40,516 nucleotides of DNA from Gemella sanguinis ATCC 700632. GTDB lineage: Bacteria > Bacillota > Bacilli > Staphylococcales > Gemellaceae. The stretch spans positions 1,332 through 41,847 of the forward strand of contig NZ_KL370815.1 of the NCBI RefSeq assembly GCF_000701685.1, read 5' to 3'. Made by a program: the position numbers and the translations under genes. The notes below the pieces were generated by a model. That model was given only the letters and a program-made list of their open reading frames with translations, ran no database searches and was not told the DNA's origin. This document shows positions 8,253 through 17,719 of the stretch, piece by piece. Every line of letters begins with the position of its first letter. The stretch's first letter is position 1.

Positions 8253-10682
8253 ATGGTTTATAACCACAGAGTAATAGAAAAAAAATGGCAAAAATATTGG
8301 GAAGAGAATAAGACATTTAAAACATTAGATGATCACACTAAAGAGAAATTTTATGCATTAGATATGTTCCCGTACCCATCAGGAGCAGGACTACACGTTG
8401 GTCACCCAGAAGGATATACTGCTACTGATATACTAAGTAGATATAAAAGAGCAAATGGATATAACGTACTTCATCCAATGGGATGGGATGCTTTTGGATT
8501 ACCAGCTGAGCAATATGCTTTAGATACAGGTAATGACCCAAGAGACTTTACTAAACAAAACATTGATACATTCCGTCGTCAAATTAAAGAACTAGGATTT
8601 TCTTATGACTGGGATCGTGAAGTAAATACAACTGATCCTAAATATTATAAATGGACACAATGGATTTTCAAAAAACTTTATGAAAAAGGTCTTGCATATG
8701 TAGATGAAGTACCTGTTAACTGGTGTCCAGCACTAGGAACAGTACTTTCAAATGAGGAAGTAATCGATGGTAAATCAGAACGTGGAGGTCACCCAGTAGA
8801 GCGTCGTCCAATGCGTCAATGGGTACTTAAAATTACTGATTATGCTGAGCAGCTGCTAGCTGATTTAGATATTCTTGATTGGCCTGAAAGTCTTAAAGCA
8901 ATGCAACGTAACTGGATTGGAAAATCTGTAGGTGCGGAGATTGATTTTAAAATAGATGGTACTGACAAAGCATTCACAGTATTTACAACACGTGCAGATA
9001 CAGTTTTTGGTGTATCGTACTGCGTACTTGCACCAGAGCATAAACTAGTAGAAGAAATCGTTACTGAAGGTCAAAAAGAAGCTGTAGAAGCTTATTTAGA
9101 TTTAGTTAAACGTAAATCTGACTTAGAAAGAACAGATTTAAACAAAGATAAAACAGGTGTGTTTACAGGAGCTTATGCGATAAACCCTGTAAATGGTGAA
9201 AAAGTAGAAATTTGGATTGCAGACTATGTACTTGCAAGTTATGGAACAGGAGCTGTTATAGCTGTTCCTGCACATGATGAGCGTGACTATGAATTTGCGA
9301 CTAAGTTCAACCTACCAATTAAAGCTGTTATTGAAGATAATGGTGAGGTAGTTGTACCATTCTATGGTGATGGTAAACACATTAATTCAGACTTTATTAA
9401 TGGTTTAAACAATGAAGATGCTATCGCTAAAGTTATTGAATTTTTAGAAGAAAATAATGCTGGACGTAGTAAAGTTACTTATAAATTACGTGACTGGTTA
9501 TTCTCAAGACAACGTTACTGGGGAGAACCAATTCCAATTATTCACTGGGAAGATGGTACTATGACTACTGTACCTGATAGTGAATTACCATTATTACTAC
9601 CAGAAACAGATAATATTAAACCATCAGGAACTGGAGAATCTCCACTTGCTAATATCGAAGAGTGGTTAAATGTTGTTGATCCAGAAACTGGTAAAAAAGG
9701 TAAGAGAGAAACAAATACAATGCCTCAATGGGCAGGGTCATGTTGGTACTACCTACGTTATATCGATCCGCACAATGATGAAATGTTTGCTGATCCAGAA
9801 AAATTAAAATACTGGTTACCGGTTGATGTATACATTGGTGGAGCAGAACATGCTGTTCTTCACTTACTATATGCTAGATTCTGGCATAAGGTTCTTTATG
9901 ATTTAGGTTTAGTTCCATCTCGTGAGCCATTCCAAAAACTATTCAACCAAGGTATGATTCTTGCTGAAGGTAAAGATGGACGCCCAGAAAAAATGTCTAA
10001 ATCTAAAGGTAACGTAGTAAACCCTGATGACATTATCGTATCACATGGTGCAGATACATTACGTGTTTACGAAATGTTTATGGGACCACTTGATGCTTCT
10101 ATCGCATGGAGTGAAAATGGTCTAGATGGATCACGTCGTTTCTTAGATAGAGTATACCGTCTATTCGTAGATGAAGAAACTGGAAAAGTTAATGATAAAG
10201 TTCAAGATAAAGATAATGCAGAGTTAGAAGTAAGCTACAACTACACTGTTAAGAAAGTATCAGAAGATATCGAGATTCTTGGATTTAACACTGCTATTTC
10301 ACAACTTATGGTGTTTGTAAATGATTGCTACAAAGCAGAATTTATTCCTCGTAAATATGCACTAGGATTTATTCAACTTCTTGCTCCATTTGCACCACAC
10401 CTTGCTGAAGAAATGTGGGAAATCTATGGTAATACTGAGTCTATCTCATATGCACCATGGCCAACATTTGACGAAAGTAAACTTGTAAGTGATACTGTAG
10501 AAATCGTAGTTCAACTTATGGGTAAAGTTAAAGCTAAACTAGATGTTAAAAAAGATTTAACTTCTAAAGAATTAGAGGAAATAGTTTTAGCTAATGATGA
10601 AGTAAAAGAATTAATAGCTGGAAAACAAGTTATGAAAGTAATTGTTGTTCCTGGAAGATTAGTAAATATTGTTGCTAAATAA
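8253..10682 (+). CDS. leuS: Leucyl-tRNA synthetase
   Basis: The enzyme charges tRNA-Leu with leucine in the cytoplasm. Its 809 residues are the normal bacterial length. The class I signatures are present: HVGH at residues 48-51 (in [13 protein letters not shown]) and KMSKS at 580-584. The editing (CP1) region lies between, with a TTRADTVFG motif, and [17 protein letters not shown] is typical of LeuS. The ATG at 8253 follows GAAGGAG. khpA starts 11 bp after the stop, so the two are probably co-transcribed. Confidence 0.97.
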   Translation: MVYNHRVIEKKWQKYWEENKTFKTLDDHTKEKFYALDMFPYPSGAGLHVGHPEGYTATDILSRYKRANGYNVLHPMGWDAFGLPAEQYALDTGNDPRDFTKQNIDTFRRQIKELGFSYDWDREVNTTDPKYYKWTQWIFKKLYEKGLAYVDEVPVNWCPALGTVLSNEEVIDGKSERGGHPVERRPMRQWVLKITDYAEQLLADLDILDWPESLKAMQRNWIGKSVGAEIDFKIDGTDKAFTVFTTRADTVFGVSYCVLAPEHKLVEEIVTEGQKEAVEAYLDLVKRKSDLERTDLNKDKTGVFTGAYAINPVNGEKVEIWIADYVLASYGTGAVIAVPAHDERDYEFATKFNLPIKAVIEDNGEVVVPFYGDGKHINSDFINGLNNEDAIAKVIEFLEENNAGRSKVTYKLRDWLFSRQRYWGEPIPIIHWEDGTMTTVPDSELPLLLPETDNIKPSGTGESPLANIEEWLNVVDPETGKKGKRETNTMPQWAGSCWYYLRYIDPHNDEMFADPEKLKYWLPVDVYIGGAEHAVLHLLYARFWHKVLYDLGLVPSREPFQKLFNQGMILAEGKDGRPEKMSKSKGNVVNPDDIIVSHGADTLRVYEMFMGPLDASIAWSENGLDGSRRFLDRVYRLFVDEETGKVNDKVQDKDNAELEVSYNYTVKKVSEDIEILGFNTAISQLMVFVNDCYKAEFIPRKYALGFIQLLAPFAPHLAEEMWEIYGNTESISYAPWPTFDESKLVSDTVEIVVQLMGKVKAKLDVKKDLTSKELEEIVLANDEVKELIAGKQVMKVIVVPGRLVNIVAK

Positions 10683-10693
10683 GGAGAATAGAA

Positions 10694-10918
10694 ATGGAAG
10701 AGTTAATTTATAACATTGTAAGTGAAATCGTTGAGCATAAAGATGAAATTAAAATCGAAAAATTCGTAAAAAATGCTCGTGAACACTATATCTTAACAGT
10801 ACACCCTGATGATTGCGGTCGTATTATAGGGAAAAAAGGTACGGTAATTAATGCTATTCGTACAGTATTAAATTCAACAACATTTAGTAAAAAAGTGTAC
10901 TTGGATTTAGTAGAGTAG
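10694..10918 (+). CDS. khpA: KH-domain RNA-binding protein KhpA
   Basis: The 74-residue product is a single KH domain with the GxxG loop GKKG at residues 46-49 (RIIGKKGTVINAIRT). KhpA forms a complex with KhpB/Jag in Gram-positive bacteria and affects cell division and elongation through RNA binding. It follows leuS by 11 bp, with AAGGAG before the ATG, and ends at a strong terminator. In many Bacilli it follows rpsP instead, so this linkage to leuS is a local arrangement. Confidence 0.9.
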   Translation: MEELIYNIVSEIVEHKDEIKIEKFVKNAREHYILTVHPDDCGRIIGKKGTVINAIRTVLNSTTFSKKVYLDLVE

Positions 10919-10945
10919 TAAAGTTAATATGAAATATTAAATAGC

Positions 10946-10986
10946 ATACCTCAATAATAATATAAGCATTATTGGGGTATTTTTTA
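10946..10986 (+). terminator. Terminator after khpA
   Basis: ATACCTCAATAAT (10946-10958) pairs with ATTATTGGGGTAT (10968-10980), with one G-T pair, followed by TTTTT. Confidence 0.88.
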
Positions 10987-11101
10987 TAAAAGTATTTCTG
11001 TTTTAATAAATACAACTTTCATACTAGAATTTTATAATTTTTAGAAGTATAATTAAGGTGATACAAAATGATATGTCAGTTGTAATCGGGAGGAAAAAAT
11101 A

Positions 11102-11803
11102 ATGCGTGAAACAGTAGATGGAATTATTATAGAAGATAAAAATGTAAAAATAGCATTCACTCATAGAAATATTGATGCAAAAAATAAAGATGACATGAAT
11201 ATTTTTTCTGAAAAGTATGGATTTAACTACAGTAATGTAGCATTTAATAGTCAGGTTCATGGTGCATCTGTTCGAAGAATTAAGTCTAGTGCTGATTTAG
11301 CTGAAAATGGCAAAGAAGCTGATGGCTTAGTAACATCATTAAAACAAGTGCCGTTGTTAATATTTACTGCTGACTGTGTGCCTATAGTTTTTTATGATAA
11401 AAAACAAGGTGTTGTTGCTTTAGCTCATGCAGGATGGCGTGGTACATATGGTAATATTGCCGGGGAAATAGTAGAAATTATGGTAAAAGAATATAGCTGT
11501 CAATTAGGTGATATTAAAACTATAATTGGGCCATCGATTTCAAAAGAAAAGTATGAAGTATCTAAAGATTTAATAGAGAAGTTTGCTAGCTTAAAAGTGG
11601 ATAATTACTATGAAAAAATAGGAGATAGTTACTATTTAGATTTATGGACTATTAATAAAGGTTTATTAGAACAAGCTGGTATTTTAGAAGAAAATATTGA
11701 GGTTACTAGTATTTGTACTGTAAAAGAAAATGATAAGTTCTTCTCTTACCGTCTAGATAATCAGACGGCTAAAAGAATAGGTACATTAATACAAATTGAT
11801 TAA
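11102..11803 (+). CDS. pgeF: Peptidoglycan editing factor / YlmD-type purine nucleoside phosphorylase
   Basis: The 233 residues match the laccase-domain (YfiH/YlmD) family. The metal and active-site residues are visible: His53 in QVHGAS, Cys92 in TADCVPI and His109 in AHAGWRGT. Family members have been described as an adenosine/inosine phosphorylase and, in E. coli, as removing wrongly placed serine from peptidoglycan precursors; sequence alone does not choose. The ATG follows GGAGGAAAAAAT. It is slightly shorter than many homologues (about 250-280) but has all core motifs. The next gene begins 23 bp later, so an operon is likely. Confidence 0.88.
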   Translation: MRETVDGIIIEDKNVKIAFTHRNIDAKNKDDMNIFSEKYGFNYSNVAFNSQVHGASVRRIKSSADLAENGKEADGLVTSLKQVPLLIFTADCVPIVFYDKKQGVVALAHAGWRGTYGNIAGEIVEIMVKEYSCQLGDIKTIIGPSISKEKYEVSKDLIEKFASLKVDNYYEKIGDSYYLDLWTINKGLLEQAGILEENIEVTSICTVKENDKFFSYRLDNQTAKRIGTLIQID

Positions 11804-11826
11804 TTAAGAGAGGTAAAGCAGGTTTA

Positions 11827-12360
11827 ATGGAAAAAGATATAAAATTAGTTGAGCAAATTTCTACATTTAAGAGATTACCAAAAGGTGATAGTAGATGGAG
11901 AGTTGCGTTTTACTATATCGCTAAAGAATTTTGGGATTTAGATGAAGTATTTGTAGTTATTGATAAAAACCTATACACAGAAAAAGGATTGAAGATTCCA
12001 GTGTTTAGAGAATATCAAGAAGCAGAAGGGTTTCAAATCTTTTCTAGCTATGTAAAAGCAAAAGAGTTTGTTGAAAAACAAGGTGATTTATTTACTTTAG
12101 AAGATGGCACTAAATTAATTGGAAGAATTCGCCAAGGTGCTTTTAGAGAAGTATTTGTTCCATTTTTCGCAGAGCAAAAGTTCAATTATCTTCTAAATGA
12201 AGATGAAGGTTTATTTGCGGATACATTTAAGAGATTATTAGGTGTAATGGAAGCTAGTGAAAATTATATAGTAGATGAAGAACAAGAAAAATATCTACTA
12301 GATGGTGATGTTCAAAGCTTCTTTGCAGATATTTGTAAAAAATATATAGTTTTAGTATAA
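11827..12360 (+). CDS. Uncharacterised 177-residue cytoplasmic protein
   Basis: I do not recognise the family with confidence. The protein has no signal peptide or membrane segment. It is rich in aromatic and acidic residues (FYYIAKEFWDLDEVFVVID) and has a central stretch KIPVFREYQEAEGFQIFSSY with faint similarity in style to SseB-like domains, too weak to assign. It follows pgeF by 23 bp with AGAGG upstream of the ATG, and is followed directly by a terminator, so it is probably the second gene of the pgeF unit. Confidence 0.75.
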   Translation: MEKDIKLVEQISTFKRLPKGDSRWRVAFYYIAKEFWDLDEVFVVIDKNLYTEKGLKIPVFREYQEAEGFQIFSSYVKAKEFVEKQGDLFTLEDGTKLIGRIRQGAFREVFVPFFAEQKFNYLLNEDEGLFADTFKRLLGVMEASENYIVDEEQEKYLLDGDVQSFFADICKKYIVLV

Positions 12361-12363
12361 AAG

Positions 12364-12392
12364 AAAATCGTTAGCAGCCGCTAACGATTTTT
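12364..12392 (+). terminator. Terminator, first copy of a duplicated 29-nt element
   Basis: AAAATCGTTAGC pairs with GCTAACGATTTT around AGCC, followed by a T-run. The same 29 nt recur at 13844-13872. Confidence 0.9.
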
Positions 12393-12457
12393 TTGTTGAT
12401 GACTAAATCATAATAACTTAACGATAAGAGAAGCTCTATTTTTTTTGTCTAAATATA

Positions 12458-12466
12458 TGTTATAAT
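12458..12466 (+). promoter_or_regulatory. Extended -10 element before the three-gene array
   Basis: TGTTATAAT is an extended -10 box (TGn plus TATAAT), 33 bases before the ATG at 12500. No convincing -35 was found. Confidence 0.45.
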
Positions 12467-12499
12467 AAACAAAATAACTTTATAAGGTAGGATAATAAA

Positions 12500-12886
12500 A
12501 TGAGAGATATGCTATCAGTGATACTGAGATTAATATTAGGAATTGTAGCTTTTTTTGTAATAATAATAGTAGTTGTTTTTAACTATGAGACTGGAGAAGA
12601 TAAAAGAAATATTAGATTAGAAGAAGATAGAATTGCAGAATACACAGCTCAAAATTACAAAGATGTTAAGAAAATAGAGTTTAAAAGGTTTGAAAAAAAT
12701 ATTTCAACTCAAACATGGTTTATTGATGCGGTAATAAATGATAATATATCTGTAAGTTATAGTCTTAATGGAATAGGTGAAAATGCGGATATTGGAATAT
12801 CGTATAATCCTGATAAATTTAAAGAAAGAACTAAAGATGAACAGAATATTACAGAAAAAAGAAATGTTGAAATAATTTATAAATAG
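12500..12886 (+). CDS. Small membrane-anchored protein, array copy 1
   Basis: The 128-residue product has a single hydrophobic N-terminal helix (LILGIVAFFVIIIVVVF, about residues 12-28) and a soluble remainder with YKDVKKIEFKRFEK, STQTWFIDAVINDN and ISYNP. Its layout resembles the small DUF1310/DUF1433-type proteins of Firmicutes, which also occur as tandem paralogs and have no known function; this family match is by eye only. It lies about 60% by eye from copy 2 in protein and is first in a three-gene array. Confidence 0.75.
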   Translation: MRDMLSVILRLILGIVAFFVIIIVVVFNYETGEDKRNIRLEEDRIAEYTAQNYKDVKKIEFKRFEKNISTQTWFIDAVINDNISVSYSLNGIGENADIGISYNPDKFKERTKDEQNITEKRNVEIIYK

Positions 12887-12970
12887 GAAAATCATATAAT
12901 TAATGTTAAAAAGTTATACTAAATGGGAAATTGAGTGTATTTAAATAAAAAGATAAAGCGGGTTGAAAAA
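12887..12970 (+). repeat. 84-nt array spacer, copy 1
   Basis: The spacer between array genes 1 and 2 matches the one at 13358-13441 at 81 of 84 positions by eye. The duplication unit is 471 bp. Confidence 0.85.
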
Positions 12971-13357
12971 ATGAAAGATATGAAATCAATAATAGGAAGA
13001 ATAATATTAGCATTCATAGCATTTATTGTCATAATAACAATTTATGGATTAAAAGGGAAGACAGGCGAAGATGAAAGAAAAATTAGATTAGAAGAAGAAA
13101 GAATTGCAGAATATACGATTCAGAATTATAAAGATGTCAAGAAAATAGAGTTTAAAAGTTTTGAAAAGAATAGTTCGACACAAACATGGGTTATTAGTGC
13201 AGTAATAAATGATAATATATCAGTAAGTTATAGTCTTTTCAAAATAGGAGAAAATAAGGATATAGGAATATCGTATAATCCAAATGAATTAAAAAAGAGA
13301 ACAAAAGATGAACAGAATATTAAAGACAAAAGTAATGTTGAAATAATTTATAAGTAG
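12971..13357 (+). CDS. Small membrane-anchored protein, array copy 2
   Basis: Also 128 residues, with an N-terminal hydrophobic helix (RIILAFIAFIVIITIYG) and the same soluble core (YKDVKKIEFKSFEK, ISAVINDN, GISYNP). The ATG at 12971 is chosen over the in-frame GTG at 12935 because it gives exactly the length of copy 1 and aligns with its start. The ribosome site is weak. The C-terminal two-thirds is closest to copy 1; function unknown. Confidence 0.75.
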   Translation: MKDMKSIIGRIILAFIAFIVIITIYGLKGKTGEDERKIRLEEERIAEYTIQNYKDVKKIEFKSFEKNSSTQTWVISAVINDNISVSYSLFKIGENKDIGISYNPNELKKRTKDEQNIKDKSNVEIIYK

Positions 13358-13441
13358 GAAAATCATATAATTAATGTTAAAAAGTTATACTAAATGGGCA
13401 GTTGAGTGTATTTAAATAAAAAGATAAAGCGGGTTGATAAA
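13358..13441 (+). repeat. 84-nt array spacer, copy 2
   Basis: Second copy of the spacer described at 12887, with three differences by eye. Confidence 0.85.
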
Positions 13442-13843
13442 ATGAGAGATATGCTATCAGTAATACTAAGATTAATATTAGGGGTTGTAGCTTTTTTCGT
13501 TATAATAATAGTATTTGCTTCTAACTATGAGAGTGGAGAAGATAAAGGGAAAATAAGAAAAGATCAAGAGAGAATAGTTGAATACATAAAAGAAAAAGTG
13601 GAGTTAACAGACAATGAAGAACTAAGGAAAATTGAATTTAAAGAATATAAAAAAAATAGTTCAACAGGAACATGGCATTTTGATGTGATTTTAAACGATA
13701 GAGTGGATGTGACAATTACTTTATGGGGTCTGGGTGGTAGGATATATATAGATGGATTTAAAGATGGAACTATGAAAGTCTTACGTGACGACAGTAAGAA
13801 AAAAAGTAATAATAATGATATTGAAGTAATATATAGCGAATAA
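13442..13843 (+). CDS. Small membrane-anchored protein, array copy 3 (mosaic)
   Basis: The 133-residue product has an N-terminal helix almost identical to copy 1 (MRDMLSVILRLILG) but a diverged rest: EYIKEKVELTDNEELRKIEF, SSTGTWHFDVILND and a Gly-rich LWGLGGRIYIDGF in place of ISYNP. This suggests recombination joined a copy-1-like 5' end to a different 3' part. It ends right at the second copy of the duplicated terminator. Function unknown. Confidence 0.75.
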   Translation: MRDMLSVILRLILGVVAFFVIIIVFASNYESGEDKGKIRKDQERIVEYIKEKVELTDNEELRKIEFKEYKKNSSTGTWHFDVILNDRVDVTITLWGLGGRIYIDGFKDGTMKVLRDDSKKKSNNNDIEVIYSE

Positions 13844-13872
13844 AAAATCGTTAGCAGCCGCTAACGATTTTT
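13844..13872. terminator. Terminator, second copy of the duplicated 29-nt element
   Basis: Identical to 12364-12392. It overlaps the last codons and the stop (13861-13863) of the convergent minus-strand gene, whose final residues KNR are encoded in its 3' arm. Confidence 0.88.
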
Positions 13873-14385
13873 GTCTGTAATAAAGTTTATACCATATGCA
13901 ATCGCAACAAATAATATTACGATATATATAGTATAATTTGTATAACTAGTATTATTAAGAACGTTTACTAGATAGCTTTGAACAGAAAATGGAACAAACA
14001 CTGCAAATATTAGTGTAAGTAACTTATCTTTTCTAAATATTATTATAAAGAAGATAAAAGTTAATAATGTCACTATAAAGTAAGTAATTCTTGGTAGTTC
14101 GATATTGAAACTTTCTGGTCTTGGGAAAGGGTTATAATAGAAGAATATAATTCCTAACAATACATAAACAAGTATTATACCATTATGTTCTTTTTCAGAA
14201 CTTTTTAATACGTCTTTTAGTATTAATAGATAACCTGAGAATAACCATAAAACAAGGACGATTAGTATTATGATAAGGTTCATAATATTAAGTTTTTGAT
14301 CTAAATTAAAGTTTATTTTAAAAGTATATATAAATGTAAAAACTAAAAGTAGAACAGATAGTAATATAGAATATTTTTTATTCAT
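13861..14385 (-). CDS. Uncharacterised integral membrane protein
   Basis: The 174-residue product is almost wholly hydrophobic, with about six predicted spans by eye (for example LSVLLLVFTFIYTF near the start and YTIYIVILFVAIAYGI near the end) and a short charged tail TDKNR. I do not recognise a family. Its stop codon lies inside the terminator shared with the convergent array, so its 3' end may have been fixed by that duplication. AAGGGA precedes the start. Confidence 0.65.
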   Translation of the reverse strand: MNKKYSILLSVLLLVFTFIYTFKINFNLDQKLNIMNLIIILIVLVLWLFSGYLLILKDVLKSSEKEHNGIILVYVLLGIIFFYYNPFPRPESFNIELPRITYFIVTLLTFIFFIIIFRKDKLLTLIFAVFVPFSVQSYLVNVLNNTSYTNYTIYIVILFVAIAYGINFITDKNR

Positions 14386-14427
14386 AAGTAAATCCCTTCT
14401 TAAATAATTATCAACTTTGAGGATTTG

Positions 14428-14456
14428 TTGATTAAATTTCTTTTTTTCTATATAAT
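14428..14456 (+). promoter_or_regulatory. Promoter for the 136-residue membrane protein gene
   Basis: TTGATT (14428-14433), 17-bp spacer, TATAAT (14451-14456). Confidence 0.7.
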
Positions 14457-14503
14457 ATTAAGTAATTATATCATTTTAAGCAATTTAAAACAAGGAGAGT
14501 TGA

Positions 14504-14914
14504 ATGGTGAAAAATATAAAATATAAAAAAACACACGGGTTAATAACTTTATTAGAAGTAATTTTGATAGTTGTGATTTCTGGGTGGTATTATTATTCTG
14601 AAAGAAAAATGGGGATGATCAGACATATAATGGCAAAAAATGTTTATAAATTCCCTAAGTACTTTACAGATACAAATATAAAATTAATAGTTCTAGCGTT
14701 TGCGATTATGATTTTAATACAGCTATTTATAGTAATAAAATCTAAAAAATATATTGAGACTTTCTTAGTAAATCTAGTACTGGCTGGTATAGGGGCATAT
14801 ACTATTTTAGCCTGCAATGCAGATAGTATATTTATTTATTATTACTGGGTAATCTTTTTTGGTTTATTTAATTTACTTAGATTTCTACAATTTTTCACTT
14901 TAAAAATAAAATAA
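14504..14914 (+). CDS. Uncharacterised small membrane protein
   Basis: The 136-residue product has about four hydrophobic segments: LITLLEVILIVVISGWYYY, LIVLAFAIMILIQLFIVI, LVNLVLAGIGAYTIL and a C-terminal YYWVIFFGLFNLL. No known family is recognised. The start has AAGGAGAG upstream. It has its own good promoter and a terminator that begins before its stop codon, so it is a single-gene unit. Confidence 0.7.
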   Translation: MVKNIKYKKTHGLITLLEVILIVVISGWYYYSERKMGMIRHIMAKNVYKFPKYFTDTNIKLIVLAFAIMILIQLFIVIKSKKYIETFLVNLVLAGIGAYTILACNADSIFIYYYWVIFFGLFNLLRFLQFFTLKIK

Positions 14915-14947
14915 GGTACGAAGGTACTTTATTTTTTTTTTTTTTTT
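14908..14947 (+). terminator. Terminator overlapping a stop codon, with a run of 16 T
   Basis: AAAATAAGGTAC (14908-14919) pairs with GTACTTTATTTT (14924-14935) with one G-T pair; the TAA stop at 14912 is inside the stem. The T-tract at 14932-14947 is 16 long. Confidence 0.8.
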
Positions 14948-15119
14948 ATAAAAAATATTGAGTAGAAAACTTTATAAATTCTTTAAACTTTGTTTTAACT
15001 CACACTGATAATATGTAAATGTACCGAAAAATATAGTGAAAATTAATTGTACTAATAGCACTATAAGTTGTATAATTATAATACAATATACTATAGATAT
15101 TAGTATAAGGAGGGAATTT

Positions 15120-16538
15120 ATGGATAATAGAGATAACCAAAATAATCAAAACTTAGAAAATAATAATCAACAATTTAATAATCAAAATCTAGAAAATAAC
15201 CAACAAGTTAACAATCAAAACAATGTACAACAACAAAGTTACGATCAAAACAATGAGGAATTTGAAGATTTTGATAATGAGAAATACTTTGAAGAAAATC
15301 AAGACTTTGAAGATGAAGAGCAAAATGCTCAAGATCCAAAACAAAATAAAAATTATGGCAAGTTATTTTTAACTGTATTCGCAGCATTTGCGCTAGGAGC
15401 TACTAGCGTTTTCGGTGCACAAGCTGTAACGGGTACAGGTAGTGCCTTGAAGTCTTCAGTTACTGCAACAAAAGAAGATAAGGATAACCAACAACTAACT
15501 GTTAATGCTATATCAAAAGCTAAAGATGCGGTAGTATCAGTAGTTACATACCAAACTAACAGCAATAACTTAGATTCAATCTTAGGTGGTAATTCAAAAA
15601 ATAAATCTAAGAATAACTCTAATTCATCTGATTCAGGTGATTTGAAAACAGCATCTACAGGTAGTGGTGTTATTTATAAAAAAACTGGTAATACTGCATA
15701 TGTAGTTACTAACAACCACGTAGTTAAAGGAGCTAAAAAGTTAGCTGTTATATTAAGTGACGGTACTAATGTTAATGCAGAAGTAGTAGGTACTGATGTT
15801 TGGACAGACTTAGCTGTATTAAAAATAAATGGTGATAATGTAACAACTACTATGGACTTTGCGAATAGTGATGATATAGCAGTAGGTGAAACTGCATTTG
15901 CGATTGGTTCTCCACTGGATGTTAGTTTTTCAAATACTGTAACAAAAGGTATAGTTTCAGCAGTAAATCGTCAGATTCCTATGGATGTTGATGGAGATGG
16001 AACTGTAGACTGGAACCAAACAGTTATTCAAACGGATGCTGCAATTAACCCAGGTAATAGTGGTGGAGCACTAATTAATAATGAAGGTAAACTGATAGGA
16101 ATCAATGAATCTAAAATTGCCAAAGCAACTTCTAATGTTAGTGCAGAAGGTATCGGATTTGGAATTCCTTCTAATGAAGTTAAATTAATTACTGAACAAC
16201 TTGAGAAATCAGGTAAAGTAGTTCGTCCTGCTATGGGTGTTCAATTAGTTTCGGTAAATACAATTGCTAATGATACTGTAAAATCGGAATTAAAATATGA
16301 AGGTAAGCAAGGAGTAGTAGTTCGTTTAGTTGAAAGTGGTACTCCAGCAGCTAAAGCAGGATTAGAAAAATATGACGTTATAACTAAACTAAATGATACA
16401 GAAGTTAAAGATGTAGCGGCAGTTAGAAAATTCTTATTTGAAAAAACTAAGATAGGTGACACTGTTAAAGTAACTTATTATCGCGGAGGTAAAGAAAAAA
16501 CAGCTGAAATAGTTGTGCAGGCGGTAAGTAATACATAA
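15120..16538 (+). CDS. htrA: HtrA/DegP-type membrane-anchored serine protease
   Basis: The 472-residue product is a surface quality-control protease. Residues 1-75 are a cytoplasmic N/Q/E-rich tail, 78-102 is a membrane anchor (FLTVFAAFALGATSVFG), and the trypsin-like domain has His200 (NNHVVKGA), Asp230 (TDLAVLKI) and Ser314 (INPGNSGGAL). One PDZ domain covers about 375-470. The ATG at 15120 follows AAGGAGGG; a longer in-frame reading has no ribosome site. A weak inverted repeat (TATAGTG at 15032 and CACTATA at 15059) lies upstream. In Firmicutes HtrA degrades misfolded secreted proteins, which fits a region with many exported hydrolases. Confidence 0.93.
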   Translation: MDNRDNQNNQNLENNNQQFNNQNLENNQQVNNQNNVQQQSYDQNNEEFEDFDNEKYFEENQDFEDEEQNAQDPKQNKNYGKLFLTVFAAFALGATSVFGAQAVTGTGSALKSSVTATKEDKDNQQLTVNAISKAKDAVVSVVTYQTNSNNLDSILGGNSKNKSKNNSNSSDSGDLKTASTGSGVIYKKTGNTAYVVTNNHVVKGAKKLAVILSDGTNVNAEVVGTDVWTDLAVLKINGDNVTTTMDFANSDDIAVGETAFAIGSPLDVSFSNTVTKGIVSAVNRQIPMDVDGDGTVDWNQTVIQTDAAINPGNSGGALINNEGKLIGINESKIAKATSNVSAEGIGFGIPSNEVKLITEQLEKSGKVVRPAMGVQLVSVNTIANDTVKSELKYEGKQGVVVRLVESGTPAAKAGLEKYDVITKLNDTEVKDVAAVRKFLFEKTKIGDTVKVTYYRGGKEKTAEIVVQAVSNT

Positions 16539-16725
16539 TATATAGAAAATTATGAGGGAGATGTGTTCTCGTAATGGACTTTTAATGTCTTTATTGTTCG
16601 TAAAATGTTTATTTTTAGAAATGATAAAGAGTGAAAACATTATAAAAACAGAATTTATAGATTTATTAATTTTAAAAATATTTAATAAAAATGTTTGATT
16701 TATTGTAAAAAATAGTAAATATTAT

Positions 16726-16754
16726 TTGCCAAAAAAGTCAAAACATGTTATCAT
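16726..16754 (+). promoter_or_regulatory. galU promoter
   Basis: TTGCCA (16726-16731), 17-bp spacer, TATCAT (16749-16754) with a TG one base before the -10 box (extended -10). Confidence 0.7.
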
Positions 16755-16790
16755 AGTTCTGTTGAAATTTTGAGAAACATAGGTGAATAT

Positions 16791-17666
16791 ATGAAGAAAG
16801 TAAGAAAAGCAATTATTCCGGCAGCGGGATACGGGACAAGATTCCTTCCAGCTACTAAAGCATTACCGAAGGAAATGTTGCCAATCATTGATACACCTAC
16901 TATTCAATATATAGTAGAAGAGGCAGTGAAAGCTGGGATAGAAGATATAATAATAGTAACAGGAAAACAAAAAAGAGCGATAGAAGATCATTTTGATAGA
17001 AATGTTGAGCTAGAAGTAGAATTAGAAAATAAAGGTAAATTAGAACTTTTAGAAAAAGTAAAATACCCAACTACTTTAGCGAAAATTCATTACGTTCGTC
17101 AAAGAGAAATGGCAGGTTTAGGGGATGCAATCCTTACAGCTCGTAGTTTTATCGGAGATGAGCCATTTGCAGTATTATTAGGGGATGATGTTGTAATTAA
17201 TAAAGAACGCCCTGCAATAAAACAACTTATGGATGAATCAGAAAAAACAGGATGCTCAGTTATTGGAGTACAAACTGTACCTGAAAATCAAACACATAGA
17301 TATGGTGTAATTGCTCCAAAAGGTCATGAAGGGAAATTATACGAAGTTGAAACTTTCGTAGAAAAACCAGCCCCAGGGACTGCGCCATCTAACTTAGCTA
17401 TTATGGGACGTTATGTTCTAAATCCAGGAATCTTTAAGCATTTAGAGAAAAAACACGTTGGTGTTGGTGGAGAAGTACAATTAACAGATGCTATCCAAAT
17501 GCTAAATGAAGAAGAAAAAGTTTATGCTTATGATTTTGATGGAGCACGTTATGATGTAGGGGAAACTATTGGTTTCGTTAAAACTACAATAGACTTCGCT
17601 CTGAAAAGCGACCTTAAGGATGAACTAGTTCCATTCTTAAAAGAAAAATTAAGTGAATTAGAATAA
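16791..17666 (+). CDS. galU: UTP-glucose-1-phosphate uridylyltransferase
   Basis: Makes UDP-glucose from UTP and glucose-1-phosphate for wall polymers and glycolipids. The 291 residues fit the family (GalU/GtaB). The N-terminus has the nucleotidyltransferase signature [20 protein letters not shown], then LLGDDVV at about 127-133 and the FVEKPAPG substrate loop at about 192. The ATG at 16791 follows AGGTGA; the longer reading at 16770 has no ribosome site. A palindromic terminator follows, so it is a single-gene unit. Its product is the substrate of GalE (5111). Confidence 0.95.
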   Translation: MKKVRKAIIPAAGYGTRFLPATKALPKEMLPIIDTPTIQYIVEEAVKAGIEDIIIVTGKQKRAIEDHFDRNVELEVELENKGKLELLEKVKYPTTLAKIHYVRQREMAGLGDAILTARSFIGDEPFAVLLGDDVVINKERPAIKQLMDESEKTGCSVIGVQTVPENQTHRYGVIAPKGHEGKLYEVETFVEKPAPGTAPSNLAIMGRYVLNPGIFKHLEKKHVGVGGEVQLTDAIQMLNEEEKVYAYDFDGARYDVGETIGFVKTTIDFALKSDLKDELVPFLKEKLSELE

Positions 17667-17670
17667 TACT

Positions 17671-17699
17671 AAAGCGATGTAATATTACATCGCTTTTTT
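17671..17699 (+). terminator. galU terminator
   Basis: AAAGCGATGTAAT and ATTACATCGCTTT form a perfect 26-nt palindrome followed by TTT. Confidence 0.88.
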
Positions 17700-17719
17700 A
17701 AAACTATAGAGGTATAACT

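Noticed and set aside
12500-13843. Peptide pheromone or toxin genes in the tandem array
   Set aside because: The proteins are 128-133 residues with one membrane anchor and a soluble domain; no leader peptide, processing site or toxin motif is visible.
16561-16698. A 45-residue ORF in the gap between htrA and galU
   Set aside because: GAGGGAG is directly adjacent to its ATG, it has no coding-like composition and would be the only UGA-ending gene. Nothing else is supported in 16539-16725.
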